6,493 nucleotides of DNA, taken from NCBI GenBank assembly GCA_902766305.1, contig CACXDE010000277.1, positions 1 to 6,493 of the forward strand, given 5' to 3'. Positions 1 to 5,630 of the stretch are shown here, in pieces (positions within the stretch are counted from its first letter, which is position 1; each line of letters starts with the position of its first letter). A model generated the notes under the pieces. It ran no database searches. It saw only the letters and a list, made by a program, of their open reading frames with translations, and had not been told where the DNA came from. This stretch comes from an uncultured Ruminococcus sp. Its GTDB lineage: Bacteria > Bacillota > Clostridia > Oscillospirales > Acutalibacteraceae. Made by a program: the position numbers and the translations under genes.

Positions 1-1490
1 GTATACAGTATTATTTTGAAGTCAATTCAAAGGATGAGGTTTACCTTGTATATGAAAGCAAGATAGTTCTCCCCGAAAATGCAAGCGAAACATCCAAGCA
101 GTATTTCAAATTCCCATGGCTCAATCCGTCCGATATTATAAAGACGCCCGATTGGGTAAAGAATACTATATGGTATCAGATAATGCCTGACAGGTTTGCA
201 CGCGGCAGCAATTTCAAAAATGACGGAAGGTTCAAGGAATGGGCTGATATGTCGCATCCTCACTGGAGAGATATATTCGGCGGAAATCTCAAGGGCATAA
301 CAGAAAAGCTTCCCTATCTTAAAGAACTGGGTATAGGCGGCATATACATGACTCCTATCTTTAAATCGCCGTCAAACCATAAGTATGATACGATAGACTA
401 TACCTGTATTGATCCTGATTTCGGTACGGAAGATGATATGAAAGAACTGGTGTCTGCCGCTCATGAATATGGTATCAGGATAATGATAGACGCAGTATTC
501 AATCACAGCAGCAGAGACTTCTTTGCATGGAAGGATGTTCAGGAAAAGGCGGAGAAGTCAAAGTATTACGACTGGTTCTTTATCAACAAGCCGGATTTTG
601 ATCCTGAAAAATTCTCAACAGAGGACGCGCGTTACTATTCATTTTCGTTCTGGTCTGGTATGCCTAAGCTGAATACAAATAATCCCGAAGTACGAAAATA
701 CTTTACCGACCTGACCTGTTATTGGGCAAGGGAGTGGGATATTGACGGTATAAGATTTGATGTAGGAGACGAAATTTCACATACGTTTGTAAAACAGCTT
801 AATTCAAGCCTGAAAGAGATAAAACCGGATATATATCTGCTTGGCGAAATATGGAATGATTCATTGGAATGGGTGACAAGCCGGGAATACGATGCAGTTA
901 TGAATTATCCCTTCTGCGGATGCGTCAACGACTTTTTCGGAAATGAAAAGATAGATACGCAGCAGCTTATGTATATGCTGAATTACTGTCTCAGCATTTA
1001 TCCGGAGCAGGTAACTCAGGTATTGTTCAATTTTCTTGATACCCATGATACAGAGCGTGCGATAGACAGCTGTAAAAATGAAGACGTACTTCTGCAAAAG
1101 CTGACATTCCTTCTTACTATGCCTGGTACACCGTGTATTTATTATGCGACAGAGATTGCAATGCACGGCAAGGAAACCATGTACAACAGACAGTGTATGC
1201 CGTGGGATAAGATAGAGGCAGGCGCTTACGAACATATGATATCCGAAGTACGCAAGCTGACGGCTTTGAGAAACAGCTTAAAAGCCTTCTCGCAGGGAAG
1301 CGTAAAGCATATAATAAACAAAGGCCATCCCAGACTTGTTGGCTTTATCAGGGATGGCAGGATATGCGTTTATCTTAATGCCGGAGATCATCCTGTGACC
1401 GTACCGGCTGAAGGAAAGCTTCTTTATTCCAACCGCTATGACGGCACAAGACTCAATACTGACGGCATCGCAATCTTTGATATGAGTTAG
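1..1490 (+). CDS. GH13 neopullulanase / cyclomaltodextrinase-type alpha-glucan hydrolase, 5'-truncated by window edge
   Basis: Hydrolyses alpha-1,4 (and often alpha-1,6) links in cyclodextrins, pullulan or starch oligosaccharides; family members are usually cytoplasmic. The reading frame is open from base 3, so 495 residues are visible and the true start lies upstream; an ATG at 183 is internal to the motif WYQIMPDRFARG. The first ~45 residues look like the end of a CBM34-type N-terminal domain. All GH13 catalytic regions are present: DAVFNH (codons 489-506), GIRFD with nucleophile Asp at 759-761, LLGEIW with acid/base Glu at 846-848, and THD with the transition-state Asp at 1047-1049. MPKLN (660-674) is the fifth conserved region typical of the neopullulanase subfamily (GH13_20), as opposed to QPDLN of oligo-1,6-glucosidases. 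A short beta-rich C-terminal domain follows, ending in TAG. Full-length relatives are about 580-600 residues, so roughly 90-100 residues are missing. Exact substrate preference cannot be read from sequence. No clear terminator follows. Confidence 0.93.
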   Translation, partial: IQYYFEVNSKDEVYLVYESKIVLPENASETSKQYFKFPWLNPSDIIKTPDWVKNTIWYQIMPDRFARGSNFKNDGRFKEWADMSHPHWRDIFGGNLKGITEKLPYLKELGIGGIYMTPIFKSPSNHKYDTIDYTCIDPDFGTEDDMKELVSAAHEYGIRIMIDAVFNHSSRDFFAWKDVQEKAEKSKYYDWFFINKPDFDPEKFSTEDARYYSFSFWSGMPKLNTNNPEVRKYFTDLTCYWAREWDIDGIRFDVGDEISHTFVKQLNSSLKEIKPDIYLLGEIWNDSLEWVTSREYDAVMNYPFCGCVNDFFGNEKIDTQQLMYMLNYCLSIYPEQVTQVLFNFLDTHDTERAIDSCKNEDVLLQKLTFLLTMPGTPCIYYATEIAMHGKETMYNRQCMPWDKIEAGAYEHMISEVRKLTALRNSLKAFSQGSVKHIINKGHPRLVGFIRDGRICVYLNAGDHPVTVPAEGKLLYSNRYDGTRLNTDGIAIFDMS

Positions 1491-1500
1491 GAGTTGAATC

Positions 1501-1604
1501 AATGTACAATGTACAATGATGGCGTACCACTCTTTGAGCTTTGGACTTTGAGCTTTATTTTGGGCTTTGAACTGACAACTGATAACTTACAACTTAAAAC
1601 TTCT
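1501..1604. repeat. Intergenic heptameric tandem repeats (three sub-arrays)
   Basis: Directly visible 7-bp periodicity fills most of the gap after the GH13 gene. AATGTAC occurs twice plus a degenerate third copy (1501-1521). CTTTGAG/CTTTGGA/CTTTGAG/CTTTATT occupies 1532-1559. Five AACTKAY-like units (AACTGAC, AACTGAT, AACTTAC, AACTTAA, AACTTCT) occupy 1570-1604. The non-repeat connector GGCGTACCAC lies at 1521-1530. The middle sub-array matches 4087-4107 exactly over 21 bp. It resembles the short tandemly repeated heptamers known from cyanobacterial and some other genomes; function is unknown. Confidence 0.8.
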
Positions 1605-1631
1605 AATAAAATAGAAAAAATCAGTCAATAA

Positions 1632-1637
1632 TATAAT
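1632..1637 (+). promoter_or_regulatory. Possible -10 box for the small Cys-rich gene
   Basis: A perfect TATAAT lies 27 bases upstream of the ATG at 1665. No good TTGACA-like -35 is found 16-18 bp further upstream, and there is no TG extension. It is a candidate only; the surrounding sequence is very AT-rich. Confidence 0.35.
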
Positions 1638-1664
1638 CATCACATTATTTAATGGGGTGATTTT

Positions 1665-1883
1665 ATGACGTTGATAAACTGCGGAGAAAATTGTGTTTAT
1701 CAGAAGGACGGTATGTGCTGTCTTGACAGGATAGGCAGGGTGACAAATGTTTCGTCAAGCGGATGTATACACAAGCTTGACCGTTCCAAAAGCGGACAGC
1801 CCACGTGTCCCGGACAGTATATGTCCGATATGCCTATTTTACAAGAGCCGCCACAGCGTCCCTTATGGTACGTACACCTATGA
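1665..1883 (+). CDS. Small Cys-rich protein of unknown function (72 aa)
   Basis: A 72-residue protein starting at ATG 1665 behind GGGGTGAT (1654-1661), a good match to the 16S 3' end and the same ribosome binding site type used by cwlD. The N-terminal half has the pattern NCxxxCVYQKDGxC at residues 5-18, with further cysteines at 19, 34 (in SSGCIHKL) and 48. This resembles the short clostridial Cys-rich proteins of ~50 residues that are sometimes misannotated as hydroxymyristoyl-ACP dehydratase; four spaced cysteines suggest metal binding (inference), and no enzymatic function is supported. Relatives, as I recall them, end shortly after the GC-I/Y motif. Here the frame runs on ~35 residues into a Pro-rich tail whose last 17 codons, including the stop, are antisense to the 3' end of radA. 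The tail may be a stop-loss extension. Confidence 0.7.
   Translation: MTLINCGENCVYQKDGMCCLDRIGRVTNVSSSGCIHKLDRSKSGQPTCPGQYMSDMPILQEPPQRPLWYVHL
1786..1827 (-). terminator. Weak hairpin cluster at the radA / small-gene convergent junction
   Basis: Two overlapping inverted repeats lie just past the radA stop: GGACA/TGTCC (1794-1798 with 1806-1810, 7-nt loop) and CGGACA/TGTCCG (1811-1816 with 1822-1827, 5-nt loop). On the minus strand the first stem is followed by GCTTTTGG, a short T-run, so this could end the cwlD-radA transcript. The stems are short and the T-run is poor. It lies inside the coding region of the convergent small gene. Confidence 0.3.
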
Positions 1884-3210
1884 TATTTATCTTTGCATCA
1901 TCGGGGATAGTAAGGTTTTTCAGATTGTGATAGGGGAGAATGCACTTTGTAAAGCCAAGTCTTGCCGCCTCTGTTACCCTCAGTGCGGCATGGTTTACGG
2001 CACGTATCTCTCCTGTCAGACCTACTTCTCCGAAAGCAAGCAAGTCTTCGGGTACTACTATATCTTTAAGACTGCTGACAAGGGCAAGAGTTACTGCAAG
2101 GTCGGCGGCAGGTTCATCTAATTTCAGACCGCCGATAACATTTACATAAGCGTCAAGGCTTGAAAAATAATATCCGCACCGTTTTTCAAGCACCGCCAAC
2201 AGCATACTCATACGGTTGTAGTCAAAGCCTGTTGACATTCTTCTTGCATTTCCGTAGCCTGAATTTGTTACAAGCCCCTGTATCTCCGCAAGTATAGGTC
2301 TGCTTCCCTCCATAGGACAGGCAACGCAGGTTCCGCTGACGTTCTTTGGTCTTCCTGACAGAAGCATCATAGAGGGATTTTCTACTTCCGAAAGCCCCTT
2401 GTCGCCCATCTGGAAAACACCAATCTCATTTGTTGAGCCGTACCGGTTTTTGACAGCTCTCAGTATCCGGTATGACATCTGCTTGTCGCCCTCGAAATAC
2501 AGTACAGCATCTACAATATGTTCAAGGACTTTAGGACCTGCTATAGCGCCGTCCTTGTTAACGTGACCGACAATGATGCAGGGAATATCGAGAGATTTCG
2601 ATGTACGCATAAGTATGTTGGTACATTCCCTTACCTGCGTCACACTTCCGGGTGAAGAGCTCAGCTCCTTGAAGTTCATAGTCTGTATAGAATCTATCAT
2701 AACAAGATCTGGCTTTTCGTTTTGTATCTGGTCTGATACTGCCGCAACATCAGTTTCTGTCATGACATACAGATTATCGCAGTTTACACCGAGTCTCTGC
2801 GCACGGAGCTTTATCTGTCTTTTTGATTCCTCGCCGGAAATATACAGGATTTTCAGTATCTTTCCAAGATGTGAACATATCTGTAAAAGTATGGTCGATT
2901 TGCCTATGCCGGGATCGCCGCCGAGAAGTACAAGCGAACCCTTAACTATACCTCCGCCCAGTACCCTGTCAAGCTCGCCCGAACCGGTGTAGTAACGCGC
3001 TTCATCCTCAGTAGTTATTTTTGTGATCGGAACGGGAACAGCCGCCGGACGTGGGCGGACAGCGGAAACAGACCTGCTTTTGCCGTAGGTTTCCCTTACC
3101 TCTTCGGACATTGTATTCCACTGACCGCACCCCGGACATTTACCGAACCATTTTGCACTTTCGTATCCGCATTCCGAGCATACGTATACCGTTTTTATTT
3201 TATCCGCCAT
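1834..3210 (-). CDS. radA: DNA repair protein RadA/Sms
   Basis: RadA is a DnaB-like branch-migration helicase that acts with RecA in homologous recombination, repair and transformation; it works on DNA in the cytoplasm. The 458-residue length equals the usual length for the family. From the N-terminus: a C4 zinc finger (Cys 11, 14, 25, 28 in CSECG...CPGCG), a RecA-like ATPase with Walker A GDPGIGKST (Lys104) and Walker B LVMIDS (Asp173), the RadA-specific KNRYG motif (254-258), and a C-terminal Lon-protease-like domain (about 280-458) with EIQGLV and GLTGEIR. The ATG at 3210-3208 is preceded by AAAGGAGA (3222-3215) at optimal spacing. It sits 16 bp downstream of the cwlD stop, so the two are almost certainly co-transcribed. 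The 3' end overlaps the convergent small gene by 50 bp. No key residue is missing. Confidence 0.97.
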   Translation of the reverse strand: MADKIKTVYVCSECGYESAKWFGKCPGCGQWNTMSEEVRETYGKSRSVSAVRPRPAAVPVPITKITTEDEARYYTGSGELDRVLGGGIVKGSLVLLGGDPGIGKSTILLQICSHLGKILKILYISGEESKRQIKLRAQRLGVNCDNLYVMTETDVAAVSDQIQNEKPDLVMIDSIQTMNFKELSSSPGSVTQVRECTNILMRTSKSLDIPCIIVGHVNKDGAIAGPKVLEHIVDAVLYFEGDKQMSYRILRAVKNRYGSTNEIGVFQMGDKGLSEVENPSMMLLSGRPKNVSGTCVACPMEGSRPILAEIQGLVTNSGYGNARRMSTGFDYNRMSMLLAVLEKRCGYYFSSLDAYVNVIGGLKLDEPAADLAVTLALVSSLKDIVVPEDLLAFGEVGLTGEIRAVNHAALRVTEAARLGFTKCILPYHNLKNLTIPDDAKINIIGVRTIRDAVAALVK

Positions 3211-3226
3211 TTTTTCTCCTTTCGTT

Positions 3227-3928
3227 CTACAGGCTTTGTATTATTCCGCAGTAAATCGCAAAAGCCATTTGCCCCTGATATTCATCTGTACTCAGCTTTT
3301 TTGCTTCTTCTTCATTTGACAGAAAACCGCACTCAACTATTACAGCAGGGACTTCTGCTTTTTTCAGTATATATACCGAACCCTTATCCGCCTTTAGCTC
3401 CCTGTGATTATCCGGCTGTAAAAGTGTGGTGACGCTTGTGCGTATAGACTCTGCAAGCTTCATGCTTTCCGGATGATTTGATGAATAGAACATCTGTGCA
3501 CCGCTGTATTTACTGTCCTCAAACTTGTTCTGATGTATGCTGACAAGAATGTTGCTGGTGTTTTCATTTATCATATGAACACGGTTATTCATATCGGATA
3601 CTTTCTTTTCCCTGAGTGTAGAAGCGTCACTGTCATATACGGCTTTGTCCTCGGTTCTTATCATCTTCACCTTATATCCGGACAGAGTAAGCATATCACG
3701 AAGCTTAAGCGCAATAGAGAGATTAATGTTTTTTTCAAGAACACCGTTTGCCTGCGCGCCGCCGTCTTCACCGCCGTGTCCGGCGTCAATGACTATAATT
3801 TTTTTCTCTTCAGCAGAGACAGGCTCCGTAAGATCATCCTTGGTGACAGAAATATACAGCAATGCACCAAACAGAAATATACAGATAAGAACGGACGAAT
3901 AGCAAAGATAAGCTTTAAGTTTTTCCAC
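3227..3928 (-). CDS. cwlD: N-acetylmuramoyl-L-alanine amidase CwlD
   Basis: A zinc-dependent amidase (Amidase_3) that cleaves the MurNAc-L-Ala bond. In spore formers CwlD acts with PdaA to make muramic-delta-lactam in the spore cortex, which is needed for germination. The 233-residue length fits B. subtilis CwlD. Residues ~8-27 form one hydrophobic membrane anchor/uncleaved signal (LCYSSVLICIFLFGALLYI). The catalytic domain follows: zinc ligands His51 (DAGHGG), Glu65 and His132 (VSIHQN), and catalytic Glu199 (VECGFLSN). Segments such as REKKVSDMNNRV and SGAQMFYSSNHPES favour CwlD over general autolysins. The start is GTG at 3928-3926, behind GGGGTGAT (3940-3933). It leads the cwlD-radA operon. 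Upstream, CATATATT loosely resembles a sigma-E -10 but no convincing -35 is seen, so regulation is unproven. A generic AmiC-like role is the alternative. Confidence 0.9.
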   Translation of the reverse strand: MEKLKAYLCYSSVLICIFLFGALLYISVTKDDLTEPVSAEEKKIIVIDAGHGGEDGGAQANGVLEKNINLSIALKLRDMLTLSGYKVKMIRTEDKAVYDSDASTLREKKVSDMNNRVHMINENTSNILVSIHQNKFEDSKYSGAQMFYSSNHPESMKLAESIRTSVTTLLQPDNHRELKADKGSVYILKKAEVPAVIVECGFLSNEEEAKKLSTDEYQGQMAFAIYCGIIQSL

Positions 3929-3977
3929 GATATCACCCCGCTGTAATATATGCAGGACGGGGCAAAGCTATAACAAA

Positions 3978-4000
3978 CGGCATCCGCAAAACAGATGCCG
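3978..4000 (-). terminator. Probable intrinsic terminator downstream of the coiled-coil gene
   Basis: A perfect 7-bp inverted repeat CGGCATC/GATGCCG (3978-3984 and 3994-4000) with a 9-nt loop. Read on the minus strand the stem is followed by TTTGTTAT. It lies ~110 bp past the stop of the minus-strand gene ending at 4113 and just ahead of cwlD, so it would separate the two transcription units. The T-run is interrupted, hence moderate confidence. Confidence 0.5.
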
Positions 4001-4012
4001 CATTAAATCAAA

Positions 4013-4107
4013 AGCTCAGAGCTAAGAGTGCAGAGTTCAGAGCTTGTGCTTTTGTTCAAAAGAAGAGTAAAGTCTGATACGCCATGCTTTGAGCTTTGGA
4101 CTTTGAG
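4013..4107. repeat. Second intergenic heptameric repeat set
   Basis: Five 7-bp units AGCTCAG, AGCTAAG, AGTGCAG, AGTTCAG, AGCTTGT run in tandem over 4013-4047. Three more units CTTTGAG, CTTTGGA, CTTTGAG lie at 4087-4107 and match 1532-1552 exactly over 21 bp. The ~40 bp between them is not repeated, but contains TACGCCAT (4079-4086), the reverse complement of 1519-1526 beside the first array. It occupies the gap between the coiled-coil gene and its terminator. Confidence 0.75.
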
Positions 4108-4112
4108 ATGAA

Positions 4113-4856
4113 TTACTCCGCTCCCTTCTTATCCGTTTCTTCCTTTGGGTAGTTAATCTTTGGTACACTTCTGTCAGAAGTCCACGGGTCAGAGTCGTCA
4201 AGAGGGAGTGAGTTTTTCTTGTAGAAATTTTCCTTTATTTCAATAAGCTTGTCTAAATTCTTACACAGGCGAAGATATACATTTTCAAGTCTGTCGTCAA
4301 GCGTCACTGTACCGATTTTGATATCACGGCGCAGATAAGTGAGGTCGTCACGGAAAAGCAGTATCTCCTTCTCTATATCGTCGATAAGCATAATAGTGTC
4401 CATTGCTTTTTCCTGCGCTTCATCTATTACACCATGCGCCCTGAGTTCAGCACTCATCTTAATCTTGACAAGGCTTTCCTGAAGCTCATCATACCGCTTT
4501 GCTTTTATAATAAGACTGTCGCACTGCTCCTGAAGCTGTCTTTTCTCTTTCAGACGCAGATCAAGCTCTTTCTGATATGCTTCTATATCGCTTTCACGCT
4601 GTCCTGTTACTTCCGCAAGCCGTATCTGAGTTTCCTGCAAAGAACGGTAAAGCGCATTCCTTGAAGCTGTCATCTCTATAAGTGCTATTCCCTTGTCTGT
4701 AACATCAAGCTCAGCCTTTTCAAGCTTTCTCTTCAGAAAATCTATCGTTTCCTCCGGTGTCAGCTTTGATTCTGTAATGTCGGTGATATCATCTGTATTC
4801 AATGCAGTATTCTGAATTTCCTTTTCCTTTTCGATGCTTTTTATTTCCTCTGTCAT
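4113..4856 (-). CDS. Coiled-coil protein of unknown function (247 aa), DivIVA-like in its C-terminal half
   Basis: I do not recognise a specific family. The protein is charged, soluble (no membrane segment or signal peptide) and largely alpha-helical. Residues ~1-30 are polar and Thr/Glu/Asp-rich, ~34-135 form a long predicted coiled coil rich in Glu, Lys, Leu and Gln, and ~136-212 form a second helical block (AELRAHGVIDEAQEKA...IEKEILLFRDDLTYLRRDI) that recalls the Ala/Glu-rich C-terminal helices of DivIVA-like proteins. The last ~35 residues are Pro/Asp/Lys-rich and probably disordered. The ATG at 4856-4854 is chosen because AAAAAGGAG (4875-4867) lies 10 nt upstream. A longer in-frame start at 5021 has no ribosome binding site and coincides with the predicted transcription start. 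A structural or cell-division-related role is possible but only inferred. It appears monocistronic. Confidence 0.8.
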   Translation of the reverse strand: MTEEIKSIEKEKEIQNTALNTDDITDITESKLTPEETIDFLKRKLEKAELDVTDKGIALIEMTASRNALYRSLQETQIRLAEVTGQRESDIEAYQKELDLRLKEKRQLQEQCDSLIIKAKRYDELQESLVKIKMSAELRAHGVIDEAQEKAMDTIMLIDDIEKEILLFRDDLTYLRRDIKIGTVTLDDRLENVYLRLCKNLDKLIEIKENFYKKNSLPLDDSDPWTSDRSVPKINYPKEETDKKGAE

Positions 4857-4918
4857 GTCGGCAGCACTCCTTTTTATGTTAGGTGGACAGGCTGAATAAT
4901 CAATCCTGAATATATATA

Positions 4919-4954
4919 AAATGCTTTTTGAAAGCATTTGTACAAATGTAATGC
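4919..4954 (-). promoter_or_regulatory. Leader with overlapping, mutually exclusive hairpins
   Basis: Within the ~160-nt untranslated leader of the coiled-coil gene there is a perfect 9-bp inverted repeat AAATGCTTT/AAAGCATTT with a 3-nt loop (4919-4927, 4931-4939). It overlaps a perfect 14-bp palindrome CATTTGTACAAATG (4935-4948), flanked by GCATT/AATGC (4934-4938, 4950-4954). The two structures cannot form together, as in attenuators; on the minus strand the 9-bp stem is followed by TATATATATT, not a clean U-run. The palindrome could instead be a repressor operator. Confidence 0.4.
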
Positions 4955-4975
4955 CTTTCCCTGATTGATATAGAT

Positions 4976-5005
4976 ATAATATAATCAAACAGCTATCATA
5001 ATCAA
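4976..5005 (-). promoter_or_regulatory. Possible second, downstream promoter of the coiled-coil gene
   Basis: On the minus strand TTGATT (5005-5000), an 18-bp spacer and TATTAT (4981-4976) form a weaker sigma-A-like pair in tandem with the promoter at 5053-5024. The region is very AT-rich, so chance is plausible. Confidence 0.3.
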
Positions 5006-5023
5006 TATTCGGCTTTTTCATAC

Positions 5024-5053
5024 ATTATAACATATTTCAACATCATAAATCAA
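5024..5053 (-). promoter_or_regulatory. Sigma-A promoter of the coiled-coil gene
   Basis: On the minus strand TTGATT (5053-5048), an 18-bp spacer and a perfect TATAAT (5029-5024) with an extended TGT just before it. Predicted transcription start is near 5017, giving a ~160-nt leader before the ATG at 4856. The gap 4857-5243 contains no gene: it holds this promoter, the structured leader and the rpn terminator. Confidence 0.75.
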
Positions 5054-5130
5054 CAAAATATACAAAAAAACGAAAAAAATATATGTGACTGTAACTTTCA
5101 GCATTTAATAAGCTTTCAACAGCGGTCTGA

Positions 5131-5184
5131 CGAAAAACATAAAAGAAATAGCCAGTTTCGGATGGTCATCCTCGACTGACTATT
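5131..5184 (-). terminator. Intrinsic terminator of rpn
   Basis: On the minus strand a 10-bp stem (5184-5175 with 5156-5147, one G-U wobble) encloses a second small stem GGATG/CATCC (5171-5167 with 5164-5160). It is followed immediately by TTTCTTTTATG and further T-runs. It begins 60 bp after the rpn stop codon and lies upstream of the coiled-coil gene promoter, so the two minus-strand genes are separate units. Confidence 0.7.
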
Positions 5185-5243
5185 ATATGCAGGTTTGCGA
5201 AAACTACAATCACTCTGCTTACTATCCTGCTTTTTTGCTTGAT

Positions 5244-5630
5244 TCAGGTTGCAGCAGAGAGAATACGGTCTATACCGCCTTCATCTATTCCGAGAGCTTT
5301 TCCAAGCTCTGTTCCGGAAAAGCCGGCATCCAAAAGCTTCCGGATAAGGCTGATTTTTTCTTCAGCGCGTCCTTCAGCGCGTCCTTCAGCGCGTCCCTCA
5401 GCGCGTCCTTCAGCGCGTCCTTCAGCGCGTCCCTCAGCGCGTCCCTCAGCGCGTCCCTCAGCGCGTCCCTCAGCGCGTCCCTCAGCGCGTCCCTTTACAA
5501 GACCTTCTTCACGACCTTTGACAAGACCTTCTTCACGTCCTTTAACAAGACCTTCTTCACGTCCTTGTTCAAACCCCTCGATCAGAGCTTCTTTCTTAGC
5601 TTCGCTGATATCTTCCTCTGTGATCTTCAT
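5244..5630 (-). CDS. Candidate internally translated RpnS-like C-terminal protein (128 aa), same frame as rpn
   Basis: An in-frame ATG (5630-5628, Met223 of the full protein) is preceded by AAAGGAGA (5648-5641), leaving 11 nt after GGAG. The neighbouring gene at 4856 uses almost the same spacing (10 nt), so this is plausible for this genome. The product would be 128 residues: a helical lead-in (MKITEEDISEAKKEALIEGF), all repeats and the C-terminal helical domain, without the nuclease domain. In E. coli, Rpn genes are reported to make such a fragment (RpnS) that binds and inhibits the full-length toxin. Seen here: start, Shine-Dalgarno and repeats. Inferred: that it is translated and acts as antitoxin. 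I see no convincing internal promoter, so it would come from the rpn mRNA. The AAAGGAG may also be a chance result of the Glu-Lys-Gly-Glu codons. Confidence 0.5.
   Translation of the reverse strand: MKITEEDISEAKKEALIEGFEQGREEGLVKGREEGLVKGREEGLVKGRAEGRAEGRAEGRAEGRAEGRAEGRAEGRAEGRAEGRAEGRAEEKISLIRKLLDAGFSGTELGKALGIDEGGIDRILSAAT

Noticed and set aside
861..1235. Minus-strand open frames inside the GH13 gene
   Set aside because: Antisense to conserved GH13 catalytic regions; no supporting start signal.
2573..2992. Plus-strand open frames inside radA and cwlD (2573-2992, 3533-3946, 3645-3902 and others)
   Set aside because: Antisense shadows of well-identified genes, without ribosome binding sites or family resemblance.
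4857..5021. N-terminal extension of the coiled-coil protein to an ATG at 5021
   Set aside because: No ribosome binding site, the ATG lies at the predicted transcription start, and the extra 55 residues cover the leader hairpins. AAAAAGGAG before 4856 marks a better start.
5361..5564. CRISPR array
   Set aside because: Units are 12 and 24 bp, directly contiguous and without unique spacers, and lie within a conserved coding frame.
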